A stretch of DNA of 64,000 bases from Sclerotiophoma versabilis. Its lineage: Eukaryota; Ascomycota; Dothideomycetes; Pleosporales; Didymellaceae. The notes below the pieces were generated by a model. It saw only the letters and a program-made list of their open reading frames with translations, searched no databases and was not told the DNA's origin. The position numbers were made by a program, and so were the translations under genes. Where the stretch lies: assembly GCA_012274445.1 (NCBI GenBank), contig JAAROD010000004.1:434001-498000 (forward strand), written 5' to 3'. Shown here piece by piece: positions 11,742 to 22,437 of this stretch. Position 1 is the stretch's first letter. Each line of letters opens with the position of its first letter.

Positions 11742-11840
11742 TTATAACATAATCTTCTAAATACTTTATTACTTTTTTTTTCATAGTTTTACTTTGATGG
11801 TTTAACCGTTCGAACGGTTAAATAGCATATAGTTACTTAA

Positions 11841-11912
11841 GGTTCCTTAGCTTAATAGGTAAAGCGCATTTTTGATAAGGATGTGATCGACGTTCAATTC
11901 GTTGAGGAATCA
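11841..11912 (+). tRNA. mitochondrial-type tRNA-Ile (GAT), in NUMT
   Basis: The acceptor arms GGTTCCT and AGGAATC pair over 7 positions. The anticodon stem CATTT/GGATG encloses loop TTGATAA with anticodon GAT. The T arm CGACG-TTCAATT-CGTTG is paired. The AT-rich composition and loop sequences are of organelle type. Confidence 0.85.
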
Positions 11913-11923
11913 ATGTGATTTAT

Positions 11924-11971
11924 GTAAAGCGCATTTTTGATAAAGATGTGATCGACGTTTAATTCGTTGAG
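11924..11971 (+). repeat. partial duplicate of the tRNA-Ile
   Basis: Repeats the middle and T-arm part of the preceding tRNA-Ile (from gtaaagcgc to gttgag) with two visible differences, one G to A and one C to T. It lacks both acceptor arms, so it is not a functional tRNA. Confidence 0.85.
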
Positions 11972-11977
11972 CTACAA

Positions 11978-12047
11978 GTGCGTTAGTTAAATTGGTATAA
12001 TGACATGCCACGGACATGTTTTTACAAGTTCGAGCCTTGTACGCACT
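11978..12047 (+). tRNA. mitochondrial-type tRNA-Arg (ACG), in NUMT
   Basis: The acceptor arms GTGCGTT and TACGCAC pair at six of seven positions. The anticodon stem ACATG/CATGT is perfect, with loop CCACGGA and anticodon ACG. The T arm is ACAAG-TTCGAGC-CTTGT. It follows the tRNA-Ile in the same orientation. Confidence 0.8.
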
Positions 12048-12231
12048 TCTTCTAGTGTAAAAATGAAAAAAAAAGTATTGTTTTCTTTGGATTACTACAG
12101 GATTGTAGCTATTTCTATTGTAAACTATTTTTTCGAAAAAGATCTAACTATACCGTAAAAATGTATCATAGCTATTAGTAGTTTTCCTAGTATTTTCGAA
12201 GATTCGAAATTGCGTCGAAGAAAAATAAAAT

Positions 12232-12327
12232 TGATACTAAAACACAATGATAAAATAGAATGAAGAAATAAAGCTGATACTAAAACACAATGATAAAATA
12301 GAATGAAGAAACAAAGCTGATACTAAA
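12232..12327 (+). repeat. 43-bp tandem repeat, about 2.2 copies
   Basis: The unit starting tgatactaaaacacaatga occurs at 12232-12274 and 12275-12317 with a single substitution, followed by a 10-bp partial copy. It lies within the AT-rich insert after the tRNAs. Confidence 0.9.
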
Positions 12328-12800
12328 ATAGTATTAAAAAAAATAGGATGGTTTAGATTGGTTAAGTGTTCAATACATTGTTAACATTGATTATTTGATA
12401 CATTTCTTTCTCCTCGCAGGGTACCTACATAATACCCGCCGACACCATTATCGGTGAGTTTTGCGAGATTTCACACCTAATGCCGGCGGACTACACATCA
12501 ATAACCGACGAAGTTCGTCAATTCGCCGTCGACTTTCCAATATACAGGTCCGGAGGAGGTCAGAGCGAGGTTGGCACCAACGCCTGGTTCGACGCGTCGA
12601 CAAATTGCAGCATGCTGAACTTCGCAGGCCACTCCTGTGAGCCAAACATAAAGGAGATCTTCAGCCGTGTGGGTCCTGCGCGGGGGGTTTTCATGAAGAC
12701 TCTACGCAACGTTCGAATCTGGGCATGAGCCTACATTCAACTGGGACATGCTCCGCACGCGGCGCCCATGTCAAGATGCAGACTTCAACTGTCTCTGTGC

Positions 12801-13615
12801 ACAAAGGGCCAGCCAACAGCAGCTGCAAAGCAAACACAAAACACATTCATCTCCGAACAAACCAACTTCAGTTGCAGCCTGGTTTGGTAATCAGCAAGCA
12901 CCCTTCACCAGCTACCGTCGTCTTTCCTGTCCATGTAAGACTCGCTCAGCACTTCTCAGAGGGTAGATCAATTCCGTTCGAAGCATTTCATGTACTATTG
13001 ACCTAATGCTTGGGTGCCTGTCCCTTCTCCACGGAGACATCTGTGGATAGGGCGCTGGTGCTTCGGATGGAACAAATATAGCCATGTCGCCATGGGCAAT
13101 AGGTATTCATTCACAGTCATCGAGGTCGTTGAACTGAAGCTGTGACAATATGACTCAATAGGGGAAAGGAAACCGTGCAAAAACCGTGTGATCGCTGCCA
13201 ATGAGCACCTGGAAGGCATGTTTCCGATGTGCGGGATAACGGTCGAACGTAGGCTGTTTATACGCTTTGAGGGGTGGTTCATCGTTGTGGCATGGGCGGA
13301 AGTAGCGTGAAGTCGCACCGTAGTGCACACAATAGAGTCAAGTCTGCCCAGGGAAGTCTGAGCGCGATCCATGGCTTACCTCGATGGCATGGCAAAAGCG
13401 GCATGCAAGTGATCATGTCTAAAAGTTAGTGTATCATTCAGAGTGACAGGGATTATTCCCTCAGTACGTAGGATGGTATCAATATCATTCGCTGATCATA
13501 GGGATTCTAAATCTATATCAAAGCAACGCTATCCGTTGCGCAGGCCAACGTGCTCTTCCACAGCATTTCAACACCTTCAAGGATGCAAATTCCGAAAGCG
13601 TAAAGAAACGAATGC
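12801..13615. other. intergenic, no gene seen
   Basis: Between the SET relic and the 3' end of the trehalase gene. Short open frames on both strands lack motifs. It may contain further decayed sequence of the SET gene. Confidence 0.4.
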
Positions 13616-16023
13616 TCAATTCAATCCGAGATTGGACATGGCTTTCTCATAGTCATCCCACTTGGTAAGAGCACCGAGTGCACGGCGCTGGTGGGCGCTG
13701 AGAAGCGTCATGCCGTAGACGTAACTGGCGTTGACCCAACCGAAACTACTACACGTCAGCAATGTTATCATTGGGATGCTGAATGTTGCATGACTTACCC
13801 TTCGCGAGGCACGCCCTTGAAGTCGCTGCCTTGGTTGCCATACTCAGCCTCGACCCTATGGGGATCAATCTGCCTAGTAACATCGTACTTCTCGACGACG
13901 ACACCATTGAAGTCAACGAAAGCCTTGGTGACCATGTACAACCATCGGTAAGCCAATCGCTGAGCCTCCTCATCGAATCCGTAACGCTGCAAACCAACCC
14001 AGGCCAGAATCTGCTGCGGCGCCCAGCCAAAGGGGTAGTCCCATTGTCGGTTGGGACGGTCAAGACCAACCTTACCACGAGACTTCTCAGTACCGGACAC
14101 CAATCCACCGAATACCTCAAACAATGGCAAAGCTTTGTCGACGAGAGTCTGGGCTTGTCGTGGTGTTGCCAGACCAGACCACATGGGCCAGAAAGTGGTT
14201 GCAGATTCGTAATTGGTACGCTCCTTCTTCTTGGTGTTGTAGTCGAAGTACATGCCGGCTTCCTCGTCCCAGAGGTACTTGTCGACGTTTCGACGTCGCT
14301 CTCTGGCACGACGTTCCCAAGCGGCAGAGTTCTCGACCTGGCCTGGCTTCATGTTACCAGTACGGAACTCGTCTGGGACTTCAAGCTTGTCGCCGAAGTG
14401 GTTGCGAATAACGCGACCAATATCGACCTCGTACTTGTATAGTAGCGCGTTGATATCGACACATGCTAAATCAGCAGCGACGGTTTCAAGGCGATAGGAT
14501 GTATCGTGTCCAGACTCTCGCACAGCACGGTCGTGCAGGAAATACTCGTCCAATTCCTTAAGAGTCTCCTCGTCCACACCTTCACGGTAGTTGTAGGCCT
14601 CAACAAATTGCTTAAAAGTCATGTTGTGTTTCTTGGCGTATGGTTCAAGGACGTGCTCGAAATGCGAAGCTTCCGTCTCAGGTGGTACACCCTTACCAGT
14701 AGGTCGGTATCTTGTAAGGCCAGTCTCCGGGTCATATCGAGGTGCGGCCATCCAGACAGAATGGTACTCCTTGATAGCTGCGAGAACGGCCTGCCTGAGA
14801 AATTCCAAGGCACCTTCTTCGTGCTTGATGCGTTCGTAGACACGCAACGCCATATCCGTCAGAAAGGGTGGTTGTGATCGGCAGAGGTAGTAGGTTCGGT
14901 TGGCGTTCAGGATCTTGTTGTAGTGCTTGATGCAGAAGCAGAAATGGATGACCATCGACTTGACCAAATCTACGCGGTCGTTGCAAAGCAGGCCCAGCGA
15001 TTCCATGTAGCTGTCCCAGCCGTATAGCTCGTTGAAGCGACCTCCAGGTACAACAAAAGGAAGACCCCTCAAGTCCTTCTTGCCGGTCTCAGGGTCAATC
15101 CATTCCTCCATGGCGATGGCGAGCAGACCTGGTGCCTTGTTCAGGTCGCGCACGTACAGCTCATCGTCAACGGGCTCTTTCAGCCATTGGACATCGAGGC
15201 GCATGTCTGGGTGCTCCCTGGCGATGCGGGTGTAGTATTCGTACTGCTCAGGAGCACCGGGAGGAATGTATATACGAGGGCGTGGATCGGCGGTCCAGTC
15301 CTTGGGGTCAACGCCGACCTTGGCGATGTTGGAGCCATCAATGCGGCGGGTAAGCCCGTCCCAGAAGGAGAACTGGATGAGTCGAGAAAGGCGGTTCACG
15401 GGATTCTCGTTCAGACGAGCTTCGTCGAGCACAATGGTCTTGCGGCCATAGTCTTTGGCGAGGGTGAGCTCCTGCAGCAGGTTGGAGAGCATGTAGGTGC
15501 CGCGCACGTCGAACTTGTTGTGGGCATTGGAGGCCAGAGTGCCGAGCGACAAGACCTGGCAAGTGTCAGCAATGGCAGCAGGCGCTTTGCTGCGTGTAGG
15601 GAGCGCACCTTCGGCCCTTTGTCGTCGATGGTGATCTGGTAGTTTCCGTCCGAGTCTTCTCGCGAGAGAAGCGTCTTCAAGGTCTCGTCCACCTGGACTA
15701 GGAAGCGGCGGGGCTGGAGCGATTGCTCGTCTGCTGCTGTCAGCGCGAGTAGCCTCGACGGGGCAATGGCGGCTGACCGTGACTGATACGGCGTCCCTGC
15801 GACACGCCCTCGGACAAGGAGGCATTGCGGGCAGAGCGGTCTACGTTCTGCAGCCTGTCAGTACCGATGGCCGCCGGCGGTGTCGTGTGCCACTCACAGC
15901 CGAATAGGTGCGTGCTCTGCCATGCTTGCGCGAGTGGCTCTCTCCGTAGTAGACCTGGGCCGTTGCCAAGGGATCGTGCGCGACGGTAGAGGTACGACGG
16001 GGCTTTGAGGATTGCGAGCTCAT
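13616..16023 (-). CDS. neutral trehalase
   Basis: Cytosolic alpha,alpha-trehalase (GH37) that hydrolyses trehalose to glucose. Exons are 15898-16023, 15778-15847, 15609-15730, 13799-15555 and 13616-13745; spliced length is 734 aa. Each join restores family sequence: GPK/VLSLG at exons 3-4 and PREG/FGWVNASYVYGMT at exons 4-5. The calcium-binding segment DSDGNYQITIDD is at about 91-102. Trehalase signature 1, PGGRFNELYGWDSYM, is at about 276-290 and signature 2, QWDYPFGWAP, at about 610-619. Two RRxS sites near the N-terminus (RRTS, Ser12; RRIS, Ser64) match PKA targets, in line with cAMP/PKA and 14-3-3 activation known for yeast Nth1. There is no signal peptide, as expected for the neutral enzyme. 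The ATG at 16021-16023 is the first Met of the family-like leader. Confidence 0.96.
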
Positions 16024-17216
16024 GCTACGGTGGTGTGACAGGCCGGTACTGCTCTCAGGCGAAGTGGGTGTGTGTAGTGCTGGGCGCTGAAGATACTGTA
16101 GCTATGTGTAGGCTATGACCTAGTGTGTTAGCACCGCCGACACGCTGGTGGGGACCGCGAGGTGGGGCATACGGCGTGAGAGATGTTTCTAGGAACAAGA
16201 GCTGTCACACGACAACGGGCGTGCAGTGCGGAGGGTAAAGAGGGCGCAGGAATGAAAATGTCGGTGAGGCAAAAAGGTGCTCTGGCGCTCGACTTCACGA
16301 TACAATGCAGGTGCTGTCACGGCAGCTCAACGCCAGCAGCGAGCGCCAATCGCAGCCGACGCCAGTCGCAAGTGGATCGTTTGACCCAGCAAAGACGCAG
16401 GAGCCTACGACTTATCGGCAGCATGAACCATGGCGCCAGAAGAAGTTGCCCTGTCTCGTGCAACCTGCCCTTCTCCCATCGCTCAATGCCCTCCCTCCCA
16501 ATCGCGGCACCAGGCGTCACTCTGCCATTCAAAACCTGAGACCCACCTCGACGTCACTGCTCCCCACACTTTCTGCGCCCTCACCACTTCCATCGGCACC
16601 TCCATCAGGAACCCCGCTGGCCTTCAATTGCTCTCTGCGCGTCTTCCTTTTTGTTGCGCATGCACTTCGGCACGGCCCCTTGGCCTGCCTGCACCTGCCA
16701 CTGGCTCGGCTGTAGCTCGGCCGCCCCTGGAGCGTGGGCGTGCAGGAGGACCCCACGCCAGTGACGGAGAGCCTCCAACTCACAACAACGCCCGACATCG
16801 CTCAGCTTGGAGTGGCTCGCATGTTCGTGCAGAGTCAAGTGCTTCGCCTACGCCTTGCACCATGTTAGTGAGGAGCTTCCTGAAATCACGACTCTCCTGT
16901 CAGCCAGTACTGCCTAGCGTGCCTTCCCAGCCCGTGCTGCAGCCTTTCACGGCCTTCAACAACCCCGGCTCTTCAAAGCATGCCACTTCGCAAAAAGTGT
17001 GAGATAGTAGAGGATTCATTCTTGTCCGTTCTAGTCCATCGTGCCTCGTTTCGAAGCCACTATTATACAACACGAGGTCATGCGTCGTGTCTTCCAAGCG
17101 TCTCTTGGGATATGCAAACACAGAAAATAGCACCGCTATGCCAGTCAATCAAGTCGAACCCAAAACACCAACGCTAAGTATGATCACCAAAACACAGCCA
17201 AGCTCAACACCCGGAC
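16024..17216. other. intergenic, trehalase promoter
   Basis: 1.2 kb upstream of the trehalase start. Long but low-complexity Pro/Ser-rich open frames (for example plus strand 16430-17002) have no motifs and are probably non-coding. It holds the trehalase promoter; no stress-response element is claimed. Confidence 0.4.
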
Positions 17217-17814
17217 TCATGCCGCGCTCCTCTCGCTCCGCTTCTTCTTTCCGAGGTTCCTCCAGCTCCACTTCTTCTCGCTCCTTTCTCGTACATCTAC
17301 TCGACTCAAGGTGTCAGAGTCTGGCCGTGGGCTGCCACAGCTGTGGGAAGATCTCGACTCGGTCTCGATACTGCCTGTGTCGACGCGGGCCATCTCTGCG
17401 GCGAGCCTCTGCAGATCGAGACCTTCGGCATCAGGGCATGACAGTTTCCGCTCGTCGAGGTCTCCATGCGTCATTGCGAGGAAGCCAGATGTGAAGCAAC
17501 CACCGTAAATCTTTAATGCCTCCAAGGATGCGGCCTTTCTTAGGGCGGTGTTGTACCTCCTTGTGTTGAGATCCTCGTCTCCAGACTCGCTCTGGTCATC
17601 TTCGAATCGATACAACTCGGAAGACTCAGCCCATGTACGGTCCTGGATGTACAAGCGGTCCTGCATTGCAGTTGTGTTCTATGGTCGATCGTCAGCCAAT
17701 GTCATGGTCACTTTCAGTCAAATCACGTACCCTGGAGTATGTGGAGCTGTGCAGTCTCAAGTTCTCCTCGGTGAGGCACCTTTGTCCAGACTGGACCGTC
17801 TTCTTAGTCTTCAT
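17217..17814 (-). CDS. hypothetical protein, 181 aa
   Basis: Two exons, 17731-17814 and 17217-17678. The intron has donor GTACGTGA and acceptor ACCATAG with a GCTGAC branch site. The start is MKTKKTVQSGQRCLTEENL. The body is acidic in the middle (RFEDDQSESGDEDLN) and basic and Ser-rich at the C-terminus (KKWSWRNLGKKKRSERS). No membrane segment, signal peptide or known domain is visible. The clean intron and unbroken frame support a real gene; the function is unknown. Confidence 0.6.
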
Positions 17815-20800
17815 GCTTAGGCGTCCAACCATTGTCGACTTGTGTGATATACTGAAGGTGATGCGGAGGATTCTGACTCAAATAGAGTTCTTCAGGAAGA
17901 TTACTTCGTAGGGTAGTGATGGGGTTAACGTTTGCTGAGCTAGGAGGTTGTCGATGAGTGAGTGGATAGCTCGAACTACGGTGCCTTGTTCAGTATTATA
18001 TACAAGCACACAAGAAGGTATCTCAGCTGGCGCACAACGCATCTTCCTGCGAACGGACAACTTGGCGCCGCCTGCGTCCTCATCTTCAAGGATTCCTACC
18101 CACCACCAAAGCGCCAGTAACGTGGTACACGCCAACGGACCCTGCCACATCGCTTTTTTATTGTCGCTTCTCGGCCTAGATCAGCGCTTGCTCTCTTTCG
18201 GCTCCTGTCAGCGCATGGGCCCCATGGCTAATGGCAAAGGCCCGAGCGTAAGAGCCGTACGTTTACCGAAGCTGGAGATCAGTGGCTTGCGGACCCAATC
18301 ATGGGAGATAACCATAGATCTCGAAGGCAGTCAATCTGGCACCCAAGCCTAAGATGCGACACGTGGCCAGCTAGCCCGGCCTTTCTAACAATTGCTTTTA
18401 CGCTTGCAGATTGCCGAATCGTCCTTTCAATAAGTTTTTCAACCACTTGTGAAGCCAATATCAATGCCCAAGGCATCGATCTCTTTCTCGTTTCAGACGT
18501 TATGCTGAGGCAGTCGCCTGCGTTACGCAGATTACACAACTCGCAATCAAACATCTTGAAACACCTCGTCGCAGACTCCGAGGCTTGTGCATCGCGAGCC
18601 CATGTCAGCTTACATCCTGCAGCTTCTTGGGAATTGTAAATTGAACCTTGCGATTATCATTGGAAGTTTGCTAAGATGCGGGTCCTGCTAGCTGATTGGC
18701 TACGGGTCATTCCAAGGCGCGCAGAAAAAGCATCATCCTGTGCGTTGTCTGCGGCAAGCGAAACATCCGGCACAGATCCCAAGGCTGTAGGATCGAGAGG
18801 TTCACCAATCTCACTGCGATGCAAGGAAAGCGTTCCTGGCAGCTTTGATGCAGGGATCTATCCTTCACTTAGCTGCGACACAGGAGCTACTTTTCCGGCC
18901 CGTGCAACAACTTCACAGTTACACATGGCTGGCAATCATCGCAAATCATATGCAGCGCCTCCTTATTTGTGCAGCTTCTTAGTTATTCTTTGTTTCTATG
19001 CGTTCCAGCGAACAATTTCGACGTGAGGTAAGAGCTGCTGCAGTGTGGCAGGGATAGGGGTAGATGATGTGCTTTCGGAGTCCACGATAGCTCAGCTCAG
19101 CCAGAGGAACGACTTTCGCTAGTCGTTGTCAGCCTCGCTACTCCCGGCCACTGTCTCCACGTCTACCACCCAACACCAGCGAATTCGCTAGTTGCCGTGG
19201 ATACCGTGCTGGTGCCGATGATTTCTCATGCGTTCACGCGGTCGGACTTTGATACCGACGCCGTCGTTATACTGAACGGTAGACGGTGCAGGACGCTATT
19301 GCTCGGCTCAATGCACGGCTCGCGCGTCTCTGAACGTGACCAGGCTCCTGTCCACGCGACAACGACAGCATACAGCAGCAAGTCAATTGCTTGCTGAGCT
19401 ATGTTGACGTGTGGACGTGCAGTTTGTGAGAATGGCTCCGTATCGACTGCGCCAGTGCACACATAACCAAGTGCTTTTCCTAACCCAGTATTAAGCTCTA
19501 CGAGCCCAATTACTCCACAGTGAGGTCACCTACATCCTTTGTGCACCTCTGAACGGCGATCTAACAATATAGCAAGAAGATTGGCGGCCGCATCGTGTTC
19601 GCAAATCGCGGTTGCGGTGCCGTCAGGACGGCAGGCCCCTGTCGAACCCCTGTTCACATCCCCAGAAACCCGAAAACGAGGCTGCGAACACGGACAAGGC
19701 TGCGCGATGCGATTGCGATTCCGTGGCTCCGGCCCAATTCTACAATCCCTACAGTGTGTCAAACATTTGAGATGCATCCCGGTCCATCTCATCGCCGACA
19801 AGACGTAGATCTCTTACAGCGCATTTTGTGGCACAGCATGCAGAAAATAGCTGCTGATGCGCGCGAAGGATCTCGCAGTACATTCCAGGTACACGCGCCT
19901 CGCCGACCTTAAGATGAGTACGAGGCTGCCAGCCCCGTCTTCCCACCCACCTGGCTGGCCCGGAAGACGATGCACCCGTCTAAGCATAGGAGCTAGTAAG
20001 AGTGACGTTGGACTCAAGTCGGCGTCGTGAATATTGGAGATGCAGAATTGACTCGTGTCAGAAAGTGGAGATGATGTGAGGTGTACTTTTGGGAGTGATC
20101 TGAGAAGTCGTGCAACGTGGGTGTCGTTTGGCTGATCCAGCGGTGAGGTCGTCGGATCCAGTACTCGGTGGCTGAGTCTATGGCGTGGAATGGAAGTACA
20201 AACCTGAGTGAAGCGAGCTTCGTGTTAACGAAGCACTACGACAGCTTCCCGAAAAATGCAAGACTCAATTGCCGGCAGTCTCACAGTAGCCCGACATTGC
20301 TTCCCAAGGGCGCGATGAGTCCGGTCTTTTCGACTCTTAGGTGGTCATTGCGTATCGATAGTAACTCGACCTTGAACGACATCTTCCTAGACCGCTGCTT
20401 CGGGTTTACCACATAGGGCTATTCTACCGTCGATGTGGCCTGCAAAATTGGCAAGAAGGCGGGTTAAACTCAGCCCTTGCAAAGGGTTGAAGATTTTAAT
20501 GATACCACTGGGGCTTTCAATCCCCATCTCGAGACATTCAACCATGAGAACCCCACCTGGCTGCAAGGATAGATCTGACTGTCATTCTGTGTTTTACATC
20601 AAGTGTATGCAGAGTTTCGAGGCCTCGCAATGGTGCTCGTGGGGTGAGAGGGGTGATGACCCTGATTCGATATATGAGGCTCACAAGTGAGAGATCTAGC
20701 AATCTGAGTAGTCACAGCTAGGTTCAAGCACACGCAACTCAGAACTGACCGCGATGACCAACGATCACGAATTAGGTGCCCGATGAGACTGGTTCAGCAC

Positions 20801-20995
20801 CAGACAATCACACATTTATCGACTCTAATCTTGGTGACTTCCAACGTTGCTTCACCTGGTTGCGAAACCCTTAGATCCTAGAAAACTTGCGCACAAAAGG
20901 TACCGTCAGACTCGCTTTTCGCTGAAAATGCCAGCTCTGAGCAAGCCACTCTGCAGCACCACATACATACTTTGAGGTGCGATACCAACCTTACG
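17815..20995. other. long gene-poor gap
   Basis: 3.2 kb with only short open frames on both strands and no recognisable domains. Around 20430-20560 on the minus strand a frame reads PGGVLMVECLEMG, faintly like a methyltransferase strand, but it stops soon and has no support around it. I see no tRNA, terminal inverted repeat or clear transposon here. Confidence 0.4.
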
Positions 20996-22437
20996 ATGCC
21001 TATAGTTAGCAACGATGGAGACCAGATGGACTATGGCTTACGAGCCCTACCTCAACGTGATGCAACTGTAAGTCTGTTCTACATCTGCGCTCCGTCTTGA
21101 CAGTTGTCCCCTCAGCGGGATTTGTCGGTCTCTCTTTATCACACGTCTCTAACAAGAAACATCAGATGGTCAATCCTGAGGACTGGACTCCACCGGTAGG
21201 CACTCCTCTCGACTCTTTTCGCAATGATTTGGTCAGTTACCACCATTGATTTTAACAAGAAATATTCAAAAGACAGAGGTACTTATTGCCTGCATGTCCT
21301 TAAATCACAATAATTTAACAACAACTGACCATTGATTGCAGCACTTCACGCAACAGCCTTATTCTGCACGGTTCACTACCAAAGAGCAAATCGAAAGCTC
21401 CATTCACCGGCTTTCTATCATCGAAGAAACACGACCGGGCGCCTCAGACTCATTGAGTTCTGTTTCGTGTGCTAGTACTGTCGAAGACCGGAGTGCGCCT
21501 ACACATCCTACACCACCTTCCCTACTTCACCGACCGCCCACGACACTGCTTTCCTGCAGTCCATCTCCCTTTGTCCCGTTACAATGTTCACGAAGCAGCA
21601 CACAGGCACAGCTACGAACCACAACCAACCGTAAACTAGCAATGGTACGCCCTGGCTATTACGCATCGGATCTGTGTGGCGGTGAGTCCAAATGTCGATT
21701 CAGACCAGCGGGTATCCATACCCATCAAGCGGTGCCAGCACCATACCATCCCAGCTTGGCAATACAAGCTTGCATCCGTATGCCAAACCTCTCGACTCGG
21801 TCGGTTCGTGCAGCTGAAGAGGAATATCGCTTCCCTTCGAGGCACAATCTCGAAAAGGAAGGCCTCTCATGCTCCTCTACTCTTTGTACAGCACCCAACT
21901 CGCAGTACAGTACTCCCAACAACACTCCTTTTGCTACTCCTCCTGGCTCACCAGCCATATCAAGCGGATCATCTATACGGAACATAAAGCGCGACGGAGG
22001 TGTCTTCGATGGGATAGAGATCAATATCAACTTGGACGAGTCCTCCATCAACTCAAATACTACTCACGCAGGTAGTACACATCCCACCTGTCCCCAAGTA
22101 CCTCGTGCAGAAGCTCATTTCGGCTGTGCGCACAACACGAGCGGTCTCAAGGCAGATCTTCCTTTCTGGACCCATACCAATGCGTAAGTTGTTCCGTCCA
22201 AGATATGCCTTGAAGGGCACTGCTAACACGCTGCGCAACAGAAAGGAACTCGCCCAAGAAGCCCGTGATTGGGAAACGAGAGCCAAAGATGCCATAAAAT
22301 CTCCACGCTCCCACTCGATCGCCACGGAGGACTTGAGGACAAACGTGGACAAGCATTGTCCGCTGTTCGGAAAATTGAAGATCTTCTCAAGAAAGAAAGT
22401 CAGAAAGGCAATGCTGAGAACCCCGGATCCAACATAA
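20996..22437 (+). CDS. hypothetical Ser/Thr/Pro-rich protein
   Basis: Proposed exons are 20996-21067, 21166-21195, 21342-22183 and 22242-22437, giving 379 aa. Introns have donors GTAAGTCTG, GTAGGC and GTAAGTTG and acceptors ACATCAG, GATTGCAG and CAACAG. The start is MPIVSNDGDQMDYGLRALPQ. The large exon is Ser/Thr/Pro-rich and contains NNTPFATPPGSPAISSG and RDGGVFDGIEININLDESS. The last exon is charged and probably helical (KELAQEARDWETRAKDAIKS) with a basic end. In the middle of exon 3 (about 21680-21810) another frame reads just as well, so a missed intron pair or a sequence error is possible there. No known domain is seen. Confidence 0.6.

Larger units (their letters stand above)
11530..12415 (+). 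other. NUMT-like AT-rich insert with mitochondrial-type tRNAs
   Basis: Base composition changes abruptly from near-balanced DNA to strongly AT-rich sequence and back. Three tRNAs of mitochondrial type lie in the same orientation within 380 bp, spaced by about 65-100 bp as in fungal mitochondrial tRNA clusters. Flanking DNA on both sides is nuclear in character and encodes the SET relic. The simplest reading is a nuclear insertion of mitochondrial DNA. Exact borders are uncertain by about 15 bp. Confidence 0.75.
11413..12800 (+). pseudogene. SET-domain gene relic split by mitochondrial-type DNA
   Basis: Two plus-strand segments read as parts of one SET domain. The 5' segment (about 11413-11535) follows acceptor-like CAG/TAG signals and ends LRSLGISGAGAGVF, which matches the start of a SET fold (GxGVF). 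The 3' segment starts at 12420 with GTYIIPADTIIGEFCEI, resembling the GTxIGEYxGE strand. It continues with VGTNAWFDASTNCSMLNF and HSCEPN at 12630-12647, which corresponds to NHSCxPN of the S-adenosylmethionine site. After LRNV an extra base near 12714 breaks the frame; the next frame gives ESGHEPTFNWDML, the expected SET end, then a Cys cluster (PCQ...NCLC) like a post-SET. Between the segments lie about 0.88 kb of AT-rich DNA with mitochondrial-type tRNAs. The domain call rests on motif order alone. Disruption plus frameshift make it a likely pseudogene. An alternative is that the insert sits in an intron (TTCTCCTCGCAG precedes 12420), leaving only the frameshift. Confidence 0.65.

Noticed and set aside
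13783..14442. 219-codon plus-strand frame opposite trehalase
   Set aside because: Antisense shadow; the trehalase signatures on the minus strand explain the sequence.
16430..17002. 190-codon Ser/Pro-rich plus-strand frame upstream of trehalase
   Set aside because: Low-complexity composition, no motif, and position in a promoter region argue against coding.
20430..20560. Minus-strand PGGVLMVECLEMG resembling a LaeA-like methyltransferase strand
   Set aside because: The frame ends soon after, no motif I is present upstream, and the match is too short to support even a relic.
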